DNA of 64,000 nucleotides from Sulfurospirillum multivorans DSM 12446. GTDB lineage: Bacteria; Campylobacterota; Campylobacteria; Campylobacterales; Sulfurospirillaceae. The notes beneath the pieces were generated by a model. That model was not told where the DNA came from, made no database searches, and saw nothing but the letters and a program-made list of their open reading frames with translations. Within the stretch, counting starts at the first letter, position 1, and each line of letters opens with the position of its first letter. Location of the stretch: assembly GCF_000568815.1 (NCBI RefSeq), contig NZ_CP007201.1, positions 744,001 through 808,000 of the forward strand, read 5' to 3'. Both the position numbers and the translations under genes were made by a program. Below, in pieces: positions 39,244 to 48,580 of this stretch.

Positions 39244-39274
39244 TTTACATGTAAAGAGTAGAAATACTCTTTAC
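39244..39274. terminator. Repeat-based bidirectional terminator
   Basis: TTTACATGTAAA (39244-39255) with GTAAAGAGTA (39251-39260), loop GAAA, TACTCTTTAC (39265-39274), between the convergent receptor gene and mutS7; it overlaps the last codon of the latter. Confidence 0.7.
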
Positions 39275-41898
39275 TTCTCTTCGTAGTGGAGTTTTAAACC
39301 GTCACTGCCCATCACAAAACCGCTAATGACAATCTTTCCCTCGTGTACCATTTTATGATGTTTGGCGCAGAGCGGGATGAGGTTGTAGCGGTGGTTTTGG
39401 TGAAAATGCTCGATGTTGCCATGCTCATCTGCACTCTCTTGGGCTTTGATGTGGTGGACCTCTTCGACATACTCGTCGCAGAGTGCGCATTTTGCCAGAT
39501 AGAGGTTTTTATTGTATTTGCTACGTTTTTTCTGTTTTAACAGTTCGACTTCGCCCAATTCGTTTGCCAATCGGTTGCGAATTTCGTAAGCGGTTTTAAT
39601 AAAATCGGCGTCCATATGAAGCGATTTGGCAAATTCCAAACCGTAGAGCGAGCTACCGCTACCGATTTCCAATTTGCGGTTGTACAGAAGCGTATCGTGC
39701 TCTTCGTCGTAGCTCACGCCTAAATGCAGGGCGATCACGTTTTTAAGCGCACCGATGATCGTCAGTCGGGTGAGTTGATGCAAATGCGTGGCAAATACGA
39801 ACGCGGAGCCTAGAACGTGCATTTTTTGAATACTGCTTGCCACGATGGCGAGGGCCGATTCGGTTTCGGTTCCGTGACTGATTTCATCACCCAAAACGAG
39901 CGAGTAGGGCGTGGCGCGATTGAAAATATTTTTGAGCTCCAACATCTCCACCGTAAACGTCGAAAGCCCTTTATAGAGATTGTCGTGGCTCATGATGCGC
40001 GTAAAAATCTTATCAAAAACGTTAAAACGCATCGAAGCGCAAGGAACGAAAAAGCCCGATTGCGCCATAATGACGGCAATGCCTAAACTCTTCATCAAGG
40101 ATGATTTACCGCTAGAATTGATCCCGTAAAGCAAAATGCCCTGTACCGCATCGCTCGAACATGCTTCGATGGTGACGTGATCGTGCGTGATCGAAGGGGT
40201 GATCGAGCCTAGAAAAAGATCGTTGGGAATGTAAATGCCGTTTTCTTCGCGCGATTCGATCAAAGGATGGCGAAGCCCCACGACTTCGATAAAGCGGTTC
40301 TTCTCTTGCATCGGTAATACTTCGGGGCGCACGTAGTTGTATAAAACGGCGCATTTGGCGTTACTGAGCGCGACGTCGAGGGTTCCGACAAAGGAGATGA
40401 GATGCTCTAAACTTAAGGCGTAATGGGTCTCGATTTTTTCGAGTATTTCATCATAGCGTTGTTTAACCAAGGCGATCATTTGAACATTGTTTAGCGTGAT
40501 TTCGTGGGAGATTTCCTCGATCAAAGAGGCGGAGATTTTGACGCTGTTTTTCAGTCGGCGAAACGTAAAATCTTTGAAAAAGTAGTGCTGTTCGCCTATC
40601 GTGATAAAACTTTGCATCAGTTTGTCTTCAATGAGGGCAAAACGGTTTTTACTGATCGAAATATAATGCCCCTCGCTCTCTAACCATTCGATGCTGAGTG
40701 TCGTGCGCTGGCTCTCGTCGAAAAAGCTTTCGATATGCTCGGCAATACGTTCGAGTGCCTTCATACGCTCGCTTTTAGCGTGTTCGATTTTATCGATTTG
40801 CGGAAAGATGCCGCTTTGAAACAGGTTTTCGTTGATCTGGTCTTTGCGAAATTTTGCGCATACGTCCAACACGAACGTTTTTTGGAGCATGCAAAGCAGG
40901 GCTTCGCTTTCGTCAAAAAGGTTTTTGGGAATCGCCATTTGTTTCAGTTCCGCTTCGCGCAAAATGCTCAAAAGCGATTCGAGCGACGTGGCGAGGTAAT
41001 CGAGCTCCAAAGGGTGCAGCTTTTTGAGCGCGATGCGTCTTAAAATGCGCTCCAAATCGTACACTTGTTTGAGCGCAATTTCAAATTTTTTATAATCATT
41101 CATCAGTTGCGCGCTCAGATCGAAACGCTCTTGAAGCGTTTTAAGATCGCAAATAGGGTTTAAAAGGCGTTCTTTTAAAAGCCGTTTGCCGATAGCGGTG
41201 GAGGTCTGGTCGATGAGGTTCAGTAGGGTCATTTCGGAAGGATTGCGCGAAATAACCCCCAGTTGTTCGAGCGCGTTATTGCCGATGTAGAGGTAACGGC
41301 TGTTTCCAAGAAGGATCGGTCGGCTCATCTTTTCGATAATGCCGGCATCGTGCTCGATGATGAAATCGCACAAAATCGCCAACGATTCGCTGGCGTAAGG
41401 ATAGCGTTCGATGTCGAGGTATTCGATGGGAGAGAGCAAAGAGCGAATCGCGTAAATGCGCCCGAAAAGTTCGTTCTGGTAGGCAACTTTAAGGCGTTCT
41501 GTGTTGAAGCTGTGCGAGACGCTCGACGTGATTTCAAGGTAGTTTTGCACCCACTCTTTATCGATGCTCTCGGTATTGAACGTGAGGACGATTTCGGATG
41601 TTTTGTAGGTTTGTAAAAGGTTGAAAATTTCATCGAGCGCGTAGGTTTTATCTTCTCTTGTGCCGTGAACTTCGTTGATAACGGTTTTGCCCGTACTGAC
41701 GTCGATGGCGCTGTAGCCGACGGAATAAATGTGATGGTTGCAGTCGATCAGCAAGGAAACGAGGTAGTTTTCGCTCGATTCGATGACGTAATCGAAATTG
41801 GTTCCGGGGCTGATGATATTGGAGATGTAGCGTTTGACGTGAGGCGGTTCGCCTTTTTGACGTACTAAGACGATCGTGTATTTTTTAGCCTGAACCAA
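39271..41898 (-). CDS. MutS7-like mismatch repair protein with C-terminal HNH nuclease, main part after a frameshift
   Basis: DNA mismatch-repair ATPase, 875 codons in this frame. It continues from MutS domain II (about 20-140) through the core/lever (about 160-500) to the ATPase (Walker [15 protein letters not shown], about 593; Walker [19 protein letters not shown]). A C-terminal HNH domain (about 803-855) has [14 protein letters not shown], and [14 protein letters not shown]. MutS plus HNH is the layout of the MutS7 subfamily, described from octocoral mitochondria, some Campylobacterota and giant viruses. The natural N-terminus is in the next ORF (41885-42205). The TTG at 41898 is just where this frame opens. 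The DNA is richer in CG than its surroundings and has no TTTACATGTAAA copy. Confidence 0.85.
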   Translation of the reverse strand: MVQAKKYTIVLVRQKGEPPHVKRYISNIISPGTNFDYVIESSENYLVSLLIDCNHHIYSVGYSAIDVSTGKTVINEVHGTREDKTYALDEIFNLLQTYKTSEIVLTFNTESIDKEWVQNYLEITSSVSHSFNTERLKVAYQNELFGRIYAIRSLLSPIEYLDIERYPYASESLAILCDFIIEHDAGIIEKMSRPILLGNSRYLYIGNNALEQLGVISRNPSEMTLLNLIDQTSTAIGKRLLKERLLNPICDLKTLQERFDLSAQLMNDYKKFEIALKQVYDLERILRRIALKKLHPLELDYLATSLESLLSILREAELKQMAIPKNLFDESEALLCMLQKTFVLDVCAKFRKDQINENLFQSGIFPQIDKIEHAKSERMKALERIAEHIESFFDESQRTTLSIEWLESEGHYISISKNRFALIEDKLMQSFITIGEQHYFFKDFTFRRLKNSVKISASLIEEISHEITLNNVQMIALVKQRYDEILEKIETHYALSLEHLISFVGTLDVALSNAKCAVLYNYVRPEVLPMQEKNRFIEVVGLRHPLIESREENGIYIPNDLFLGSITPSITHDHVTIEACSSDAVQGILLYGINSSGKSSLMKSLGIAVIMAQSGFFVPCASMRFNVFDKIFTRIMSHDNLYKGLSTFTVEMLELKNIFNRATPYSLVLGDEISHGTETESALAIVASSIQKMHVLGSAFVFATHLHQLTRLTIIGALKNVIALHLGVSYDEEHDTLLYNRKLEIGSGSSLYGLEFAKSLHMDADFIKTAYEIRNRLANELGEVELLKQKKRSKYNKNLYLAKCALCDEYVEEVHHIKAQESADEHGNIEHFHQNHRYNLIPLCAKHHKMVHEGKIVISGFVMGSDGLKLHYEEK

Positions 41899-42205
41899 AA
41901 CGGCTCAAATAGCGATCGAGCGAAACGGCGGGAATGCCCGCAAGCAGAGGATTTTGCACGGAGTTTTCTAAAATGGATTTGTTTTTACGCGTGAGTTGAA
42001 TGTTGAGAAGTTCGCTCACCTCTTTGGCTTTGCCGATTTGGTGGGTTTCGTTGTTGACTTCGTAGGTTTCGAAAAAAGAGCCGATTTCCATAAAGACAAT
42101 CGTATTTTTGCCGTATTTTTCTTCAAAAAAGAGCTGAAGATCAAAATAAATTTCGGTCAATAACTTCTCTTTAGAGCAAAGCATTTGTGCAATATTTTCA
42201 AACAT
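41885..42205 (-). CDS. MutS7-like protein, N-terminal mismatch-recognition domain (cut off by a frameshift)
   Basis: 106 codons encoding MutS domain I: the Phe-X-Glu mismatch-wedge motif is present in [12 protein letters not shown], followed by [14 protein letters not shown], the end of domain I. The frame then runs into GSG-stop. The neighbouring frame continues [18 protein letters not shown], exactly the expected next segment. Removing one base in the TTTTGG run (about 41891-41896) would join SRF to VQAKKY in one ~980-residue protein. It may be a real mutation, a slippage site or a sequence error. Confidence 0.85.
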   Translation of the reverse strand: MFENIAQMLCSKEKLLTEIYFDLQLFFEEKYGKNTIVFMEIGSFFETYEVNNETHQIGKAKEVSELLNIQLTRKNKSILENSVQNPLLAGIPAVSLDRYLSRFGSG

Positions 42206-42320
42206 TCGTATCGTTTTCGTCTCTTTAAAATGACTAGATTATAGCGCAGGAAAGCATAAAGTTTGGTTTGCCGCAAGCCGTTTTAAGGTACAATAAAAGG
42301 ACATTTTGTAAAGGATAACC

Positions 42321-42734
42321 ATGGAGATTGAAATTTCAACCCCCGCACTTTTATTTCCCGCCGTTTCGCTTCTTTTATTGGCGTACACCAACCGTTTCTT
42401 AGCCGTTGCGCAACTTGTACGGATGTTGCATCGACAATCCAGCGAGCGCGAAAATTGTGAAGAGTACAAACAAATCCAAAGCCTCAAACACCGTTTGGAA
42501 CTGACCAAATGGATGCAATTTTTCGGCGTACTTTCCATCTTACTTTGCACTTTCTCGATGTTTGATCTTTTCTTGGGCATTTTAGAGTTAGGAAAAAAAA
42601 TTTTTGGACTCAGTTTGATTGCGATGTGCATTTCGCTGTTTATCTCCCTTTGGGAAGTGATGATCTCGACGCGCGCTTTAAATATGGAACTGAGCGATAT
42701 GCACGATCGCTGTAAAATAATCGAGGACAAATGA
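42321..42734 (+). CDS. DUF2721 membrane protein
   Basis: A 137-residue protein with an N-terminal helix (TPALLFPAVSLLLLAYTNRFL) and two C-terminal helices (WMQFFGVLSILLCTFSMFDL, IFGLSLIAMCISLFISLWEVMIS). This start-helix plus RLELTKWMQ pattern is that of DUF2721, function unknown. TACAAT at 42289 and AAAGGA upstream of ATG support the start. It overlaps the next gene by 4 bp and is divergent from mutS7. Confidence 0.8.
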   Translation: MEIEISTPALLFPAVSLLLLAYTNRFLAVAQLVRMLHRQSSERENCEEYKQIQSLKHRLELTKWMQFFGVLSILLCTFSMFDLFLGILELGKKIFGLSLIAMCISLFISLWEVMISTRALNMELSDMHDRCKIIEDK

Positions 42735-43570
42735 ACCGATACTTGCTTGTAGGCGAAAAGAATCGTCTCAAAATCAACCGTTATACCGACAACGGCGTTT
42801 ACCTGATCTGTGAAGACAAAGACGAAGTCCTCATGCCCAACCAATACGTGAGTTACGCGATGAAAGAGGGCGACGAGATCGATGTATTTGTTTACTTTGA
42901 CTCGGAAGATCGCATCGTGGCAAGTACCACGTTTCCCAAGGCGATGTTGGATCAATTTGGCTGTTTTGAAGTGGTCGACGTAACGCCCTTTGGTGCTTTT
43001 TTGGACTGGGGCTTGCCTAAAGATCTGCTTGTTCCCAAAGCGCTTCAAAAGTTTCCGTTTTACGTGGGTATGAAGGTGATCGTTCAGGTCTGTTTGGACG
43101 ATGAGACGGGGCGCATCATTGGCTCTCAAAAGTACAATGACTTTTTAAAAAAAGAGTTGAGTGCGTTGAAGCTCAAACAAGAAGTGACCGTATTGGTGCG
43201 CGAGCGAACTCCGCTTGGCTTTAAAGTGATCGTCAACAATCTTTACGATGGGCTCATTTTTCACAATGAGATTTTTGAGAACATTGAAGTCGGTGATGAA
43301 AAAGTGGGTTACATTAAAACCCTTCGCAAAGATGGCAAACTGGACATCGTGTTGCGTCCTATTGGCGATAAAAGCGATGAAGTCGCAGCCGCTAAAATCG
43401 TTGAGATTCTAAGCCTCACGGGAGGTGCTTGCGAGATGAATTACAAGAGCACGCCTGAGCTTATTTCAGATCGTTTTGGGCTGAGTCGTAAGGCGTATAA
43501 ACGTGCTCTTACCAAACTCATTGAGGCGAAAAAACTTGAAGTGAACGATGAAGGTATGAAGCTTTTATGA
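42731..43570 (+). CDS. CvfB-like S1-domain RNA-binding protein
   Basis: A 279-residue protein with tandem S1-like domains (second one with VDVTPFGAFLDWGLPKDLLVP) and a C-terminal winged helix (STPELISDRFGLSRKAYKRALTKL), the architecture of CvfB/YitL. CvfB affects virulence regulators in Staphylococcus; its role here is unknown. It is coupled by ATGA overlaps to both neighbours. Confidence 0.85.
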   Translation: MNRYLLVGEKNRLKINRYTDNGVYLICEDKDEVLMPNQYVSYAMKEGDEIDVFVYFDSEDRIVASTTFPKAMLDQFGCFEVVDVTPFGAFLDWGLPKDLLVPKALQKFPFYVGMKVIVQVCLDDETGRIIGSQKYNDFLKKELSALKLKQEVTVLVRERTPLGFKVIVNNLYDGLIFHNEIFENIEVGDEKVGYIKTLRKDGKLDIVLRPIGDKSDEVAAAKIVEILSLTGGACEMNYKSTPELISDRFGLSRKAYKRALTKLIEAKKLEVNDEGMKLL

Positions 43571-44784
43571 GTCGTGTTGCCATCATTGGAGCGGGAGCGT
43601 CTGGGCTTGTGTGCGCCATCGAAGCTTCCCGCAAAGGACATAGCGTTACGCTGTTTGAGAAGAACAGCAAAGTCGGGCGCAAAATCCTCGCCACGGGCAA
43701 TGGCAAATGCAATATCTCCAATGAAAAGATCAGCATCGAACGTTACCATGGCGCATCTGCAAGCTTTGCCAAAGAGGCGCTGAGACGTTTTGACACCTTT
43801 ACATGTAAAACGTTTTTTCGCACGTTAGGACTGGAAATGCGCGAGGGTGAAGAGGGCCGTCTTTACCCGATGAGCCATCAAGCTTCGAGTGTGGTTGACA
43901 TGCTTTTGCATGAAGTGAGGTCTTTACATGTAAACATTGTGCTTGAGTGCGAAGTCAGCAAAATCGAGAAAAAAAGCGCCGAATTTGTTTTACATGTAAA
44001 CGCTCAAACGCATGTTTTCGATGCCTGCGTGATCGCCACGGGAAGTGTTGCTATGCCCACTCTGGGAAGTTCTGGCAGTGGGTATGGTTTTGCAAAAACC
44101 TTGGGACACAGCGTCATTGAGCCGTACCCTTCCTTAGTGCAGTTTGTCTGCGATGAGCCGCATCTCAAAGAGGTGAGTGGTGTGAAGATGGACGCGACTG
44201 TGGAGCTTTACATCGACAATCAAAAATGCCAAAGCGTGCAAGGCGATCTGCTCTTTACCGCCTATGGACTTTCAGGTTCGGCGATTTTAGATCTAAGCCG
44301 CAAAGCATCGCATGCGTTAGTTAGCCATGAATCCGTGCATGTCGTGCTCGATCTTTTGCCCACGCTTTCGCGTGAAGCACTGACCTCACTGCTTCAAAAA
44401 AGACTGAGTGTTGCCAAAGACAAATCGCTCTCATTGTGGCTTGAGGGGATGATCCCTAAAAAATTAGCCCATTTTATCATCGAAAACACAAAAATAGCGC
44501 ATATCAAAGAAGCCTCAACACTGGGTGCAAAAGAGATCAAAAAGATCGTCTTTGCGTTGAAGGCATTGCGTTTACATGTAAAGGCGACCAAAGGGTTTGA
44601 AAGTGCCGAAGTGTGCGCAGGTGGCGTGGATGTGAGAGAACTGGATGCTAAAAATCTGATGTCAAAAAAGATACCCAATCTCTATTTTTGCGGCGAAGTG
44701 TTGGACATCGATGGCGATTGCGGTGGGTTTAACCTTCACTTTGCGTGGGCTTCTGGTTATGTGGTCGGGCAATCGTTGCATTAA
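43567..44784 (+). CDS. HI0933/YhiN-family FAD-dependent oxidoreductase
   Basis: A 405-residue flavoprotein of unknown substrate. The Rossmann motif is VAIIGAGASGLVCAIEASRKG, with the family-specific GRKILATGNGKCNISN, and the C-terminal VLDIDGDCGGFNLHFAWASG that closes the FAD site. It holds four full TTTACATGTAAA copies (43798, 43923, 43989, 44571), the highest density in any gene here, read as FTCK, SLHVN, VLHVN and RLHVK. It overlaps cvfB by 4 bp. Confidence 0.92.
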   Translation: MSRVAIIGAGASGLVCAIEASRKGHSVTLFEKNSKVGRKILATGNGKCNISNEKISIERYHGASASFAKEALRRFDTFTCKTFFRTLGLEMREGEEGRLYPMSHQASSVVDMLLHEVRSLHVNIVLECEVSKIEKKSAEFVLHVNAQTHVFDACVIATGSVAMPTLGSSGSGYGFAKTLGHSVIEPYPSLVQFVCDEPHLKEVSGVKMDATVELYIDNQKCQSVQGDLLFTAYGLSGSAILDLSRKASHALVSHESVHVVLDLLPTLSREALTSLLQKRLSVAKDKSLSLWLEGMIPKKLAHFIIENTKIAHIKEASTLGAKEIKKIVFALKALRLHVKATKGFESAEVCAGGVDVRELDAKNLMSKKIPNLYFCGEVLDIDGDCGGFNLHFAWASGYVVGQSLH

Positions 44785-44785
44785 C

Positions 44786-45613
44786 ATGAAAGCATTTCTT
44801 TCTCTTTTGTGTATGGCTCTGTTGGCTGGTTGCACGAGCACTTCGCTTTCGATCGCATCACTTCAAGCTCCTTTTTTTACCCCTGAATCAATTCCCACAC
44901 CGCTTCCCTTAAAAGCGCAACATCGCCATCTCAATGCCACAGAGCCTCTTTGGATCGTGATCGAAGGCGATGGGCATGCGTGGAAAAGTGCTTCCATTCC
45001 TTCTTCTAACCCCACACCGCATGATCCTGTGGGTTGGAGATTGGCTACGTCCATTCATGCGGACAATGTGCTCTATCTTGCGCGTCCATGCCAATACTTG
45101 AATGAAATAGAGCTCAAAGCGTGCAGTGTCAGCGACTGGACAGACGGACGGTTTGCGCAAAAATGGGTTGTGATGATGAATGAAGCAATCTCCAACATCA
45201 AAGCACGCTACAGTTACTCTGAGATTATTTTGGTGGGCTATTCGGGTGGGGGAACGATGGCGGCACTTTTAGCGATAAGGCGCAATGATGTCAGTTTGCT
45301 GATAAGTGTGGCTTCGCCTTTGGACGTAAGTGCGTGGAGCGCGTATCATCACGTTTCACCTCTTGTGCTCTCTCTTGATCCTAGAGATGAGCATGCTAAA
45401 CTCTCTACAATTGCTCAGATTCATATTGTCGGTCAAAAAGACAGGGTTGTGCCGCCTTTGTTGGCGCAGGAGTTTGTAGCAGGGTATGTGAGTTCGAAAA
45501 AAGCGCGTATCATCGAAGTGGAGGCAGACCATACGATGCATCTGCCTCTGGATCTGGTGGAAATTAGAAGGTCATTCTTAAACTCAATTGATGCGCAAGA
45601 TAATCCTCTTTAG
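44786..45613 (+). CDS. Alpha/beta-hydrolase-like lipoprotein
   Basis: A 275-residue protein starting one base after the upstream stop. A lipoprotein signal with lipobox LLAGC (Cys at about 18) precedes a hydrolase fold: the nucleophile elbow GYSGGG, an Asp in the LDPRDEH/GQKDRVVPP region and a late His (EADHTMHL). Its substrate is unknown. Its last 50 bp overlap the 3' end of the autotransporter gene on the other strand. Confidence 0.8.
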   Translation: MKAFLSLLCMALLAGCTSTSLSIASLQAPFFTPESIPTPLPLKAQHRHLNATEPLWIVIEGDGHAWKSASIPSSNPTPHDPVGWRLATSIHADNVLYLARPCQYLNEIELKACSVSDWTDGRFAQKWVVMMNEAISNIKARYSYSEIILVGYSGGGTMAALLAIRRNDVSLLISVASPLDVSAWSAYHHVSPLVLSLDPRDEHAKLSTIAQIHIVGQKDRVVPPLLAQEFVAGYVSSKKARIIEVEADHTMHLPLDLVEIRRSFLNSIDAQDNPL

Positions 45614-48374
45614 CTTCTAGTGTGTAACCAATGCGAACCGTGTTTTCTTTGTCTCGTAAACATTCATATGAGAGGTCTAATTGCACCGCATCTCTTGGTG
45701 CTTCGGCATTGGTGACGCTAAAGGTTGAACTGCCGCTGATAAATCCTGCTGTTGTGGTGGCTTCATCGGCAAATTCATGCAAGTAACGAAGTCCTACAAG
45801 ATAAGTTGCGGCATTGCCATCGCGATACGCATATTCTGCTCCTACAATACTCTTAATTGAAGAGGCGTCATTGGCGTTTACATGTAACGCTCCCGAGCCT
45901 CCTTTCTCAGTATAGCTTTGCGTCCAGTTGTAGCTGTATTGAGCGCCTATCAAAGGTTTAAAACCACCTTGTATAGGGAAACCTACTTCAACTAAAGCTC
46001 CAAGAGCGTAGCCGTTGTACGAGCTCTCTTCAGTCTCATCAAAGCCAGAAAAGGAGACGACACGTCTGCCATCGTAGTGGTTAAAGGTTCCAATCACCGA
46101 ACTGTTGAGCGTATAATCCTGCTCGGTTTTTCCATAATAAGCGCCTACATGTAAAGAGTTAACGGAGGTATTATCCCCTTGGCTTTCATCTCTGCCGTAA
46201 CTTTTAGCCCCCGTGTATCCCCCAGAGAGTCCAAAAATCTCTGTGGAGCTTAGCTCTTGTTCATGCCCAAGTGCAACGCCCACGGCATCTACTCGGTACC
46301 CATCCGCTCCTTTGTAACTCTTTTGTTTCGCCGTATTGCCCAATATCTCCATCCAGTAGGTTCCCTCCGCTTCATCCCCCGCAGAAAGACCGCTTTGTGT
46401 TGGCGAGCTGATATTGTTCATTCGGTGTGAAAAGGCTCCAAAGAGTGTATTTTGAGCGACATTAACGGTTTGTGCAACGCTATTATTAGTCGTTGGGCTG
46501 AGCTGTTTCATCGCATTTTTAACCTCTTCGTTTGAGGAGAGCGCATAGAGGCTGCTTAAGAGCGATGAGGATTCATCGGAACCCAGTGCGTTCAAAAGTG
46601 CTTGATTGTTGGAACTCATCGCATTGAGCGTTGTGGTATCGTAGGTAGATGTCACGATAAGATCATTGCCTGTTTGGCTCAGTGAAAAATTAACAAGGGC
46701 TGAGGTGTCTAGGATACGGAGCTGAGAAACATTCGTATTTAGCGTTCCTGCCGATAAAATGGTGGAATTCAGACCGTTTGAGACACTGCCCACAATGACA
46801 GGTTTAATGATAGTTCCATCGGCTAATGTAACCGTACCCGAAAAACTGAGTGTCTCAGCAGACGTTCCACTTAAGTGTGTTTCAAGAATCGCGCCGCTTT
46901 GCGTTGTCAAATTTTCAAATCCACTGAGCGATGTACGAGCACTCAAGGTTTGGGCACTGCCTAAAACAACCGTATCATCACCCAATCCTCCCACAATCGT
47001 TCCACTAATCGTGCCCCCTAAGAGAGACAGCGTATCATCGCCATTCCCCAGATCAATCGCAAGTCCATTTTGCCCCGTAATAGTTCCGTAATTGGTTAAA
47101 GTATCGTCTCCAGCTCCCATTTGAATCGCCGCACCTGCGGTTGTGGATGAGAGTGCATCGACCAAAACGGCACTGCTTCCTCCGATTATGACACCCGTAG
47201 CGTTATTGACAATCACATCATCATAATCCCCAACCAATCCAATCGCCGCTTTGGTTGCTCCTTGAATCGTACCGCTGTTCGTAATGGTAACGACTCCTCC
47301 CACTGCAGTCGAGGTTCCTCTGCCTGAACTCATTACCGTACCATTGGCACCATCATCAATTAAAATACCAACCGATTGTCCGTAAATGGTTGCTCCTGCA
47401 TAATTGGTAATCGTACCGCCACCCGCAGCAATTCCTTCAGCACCGTTGGCATAACCTGATGAATCCACACCACCCGCACCTAAGCCTTGAATCGTTCCAT
47501 AGTTGGTAATGGTCGCAATACCATCAATGTCAACACCGTCACCGTCGCCGTTAAGGGATGTCGGATCATTTCCTGTGTAAACGTTCCCTGCTCCTGCATA
47601 ACTTCCTGTAATGGTTCCATAGTTTATGACGGTTGCGGTACTATCACTGCCAACACCTGAGCCATTATTGCCTGTAATAACGCCTGTTGCATAGTTGGTG
47701 ATCGTAGCGCTACTCCCATCGCCCAAATCAATACCATGACGAGGACCACTAATCGTACCCCAATTGTTAATAACGGCATTGGTTCTATCATCTTCTACTG
47801 CAACACCGTCGTAAGCACTAATATCATCATGCGAGCCATCTGCATCTTTCGTATTGACGATACCTGTAGAAATAATTGTTCCATAGTTATTTAATGTCAC
47901 ATTGCTACCAATGCGGATTGCATCATTATTGCTTGCAGAAATTAAAGCAGAAGAACCGATGGCAGAGCCATTGCTAATAGTGCCACCTACTGAAAAGTTT
48001 TTATCGGCTTTAATAGCACGACTACCATCAAGTGCCGTACCACTTTGAATGATGGAACCTTCGTTATTAAGAATAAACGTAGTAGCGGCTCGATCAAAAC
48101 GGATTGCTTCTGAAGAGCTACCTCCTGAAGCTTCTATCACAGCACCTTCGGCGATCGAAATAGTAATATTGGGTGTTCCAGCGCTACTATCAATAGCCCT
48201 TCCTGAACTCACCAAAAGTGTTGCATCTTCTTGAAGCGTAACAGTGCTTGTTCCTGTTAGAATACTGATAGCACTTGTACTCGTTGTGTTGCTTGCAATT
48301 GTAAAATCAGTTGCATGTAACAGGGTGGCAGATAAAGTCAAAGAGAGCAAAGCATAGCGACTGTAGCGAATCAT
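45564..48374 (-). CDS. Autotransporter outer-membrane protein (type Va)
   Basis: A 936-residue surface protein. Signal peptide (about 1-21, ending LLHA); a passenger (about 22-590) made of many short repeats of the N-Y/W-G-T-I-x-G kind (NYGTITG, NYGTIQG, NWGTISG) that suit a right-handed beta helix; then a C-terminal barrel (about 660-936) ending in SLRMTF with the terminal Phe needed for BAM insertion. Two repeat copies lie in the barrel (45877, ALHVNAND; 46146, SLHVGAYY). Likely role adhesion or biofilm; no protease triad is visible. It converges on and overlaps the hydrolase gene. Confidence 0.9.
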   Translation of the reverse strand: MIRYSRYALLSLTLSATLLHATDFTIASNTTSTSAISILTGTSTVTLQEDATLLVSSGRAIDSSAGTPNITISIAEGAVIEASGGSSSEAIRFDRAATTFILNNEGSIIQSGTALDGSRAIKADKNFSVGGTISNGSAIGSSALISASNNDAIRIGSNVTLNNYGTIISTGIVNTKDADGSHDDISAYDGVAVEDDRTNAVINNWGTISGPRHGIDLGDGSSATITNYATGVITGNNGSGVGSDSTATVINYGTITGSYAGAGNVYTGNDPTSLNGDGDGVDIDGIATITNYGTIQGLGAGGVDSSGYANGAEGIAAGGGTITNYAGATIYGQSVGILIDDGANGTVMSSGRGTSTAVGGVVTITNSGTIQGATKAAIGLVGDYDDVIVNNATGVIIGGSSAVLVDALSSTTAGAAIQMGAGDDTLTNYGTITGQNGLAIDLGNGDDTLSLLGGTISGTIVGGLGDDTVVLGSAQTLSARTSLSGFENLTTQSGAILETHLSGTSAETLSFSGTVTLADGTIIKPVIVGSVSNGLNSTILSAGTLNTNVSQLRILDTSALVNFSLSQTGNDLIVTSTYDTTTLNAMSSNNQALLNALGSDESSSLLSSLYALSSNEEVKNAMKQLSPTTNNSVAQTVNVAQNTLFGAFSHRMNNISSPTQSGLSAGDEAEGTYWMEILGNTAKQKSYKGADGYRVDAVGVALGHEQELSSTEIFGLSGGYTGAKSYGRDESQGDNTSVNSLHVGAYYGKTEQDYTLNSSVIGTFNHYDGRRVVSFSGFDETEESSYNGYALGALVEVGFPIQGGFKPLIGAQYSYNWTQSYTEKGGSGALHVNANDASSIKSIVGAEYAYRDGNAATYLVGLRYLHEFADEATTTAGFISGSSTFSVTNAEAPRDAVQLDLSYECLRDKENTVRIGYTLEAKEDYLAHQLSLRMTF

Positions 48375-48580
48375 AAAATCCCCTTTGTGTGATCAAATCC
48401 AAATTTGCTAATAATCCTAAGAAAAGAGTATTACCATTTAATTACATTTTGGAAAATTTATTTATAATATCAACCCAATAGGTTTAACTATAGCTTTGTA
48501 TTTTCTTTGTGAATTAAGGTACAGACAAGTAGAATAACAGCCTTAAACTCATAGTTTAGTGAGAGTAAGTCTTACGTATT

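Noticed and set aside
42239-43129. 296-codon reverse ORF opposite the DUF2721 and CvfB-like genes
   Set aside because: Both forward genes are recognisable and coupled; the reverse product resembles nothing and has no SD.
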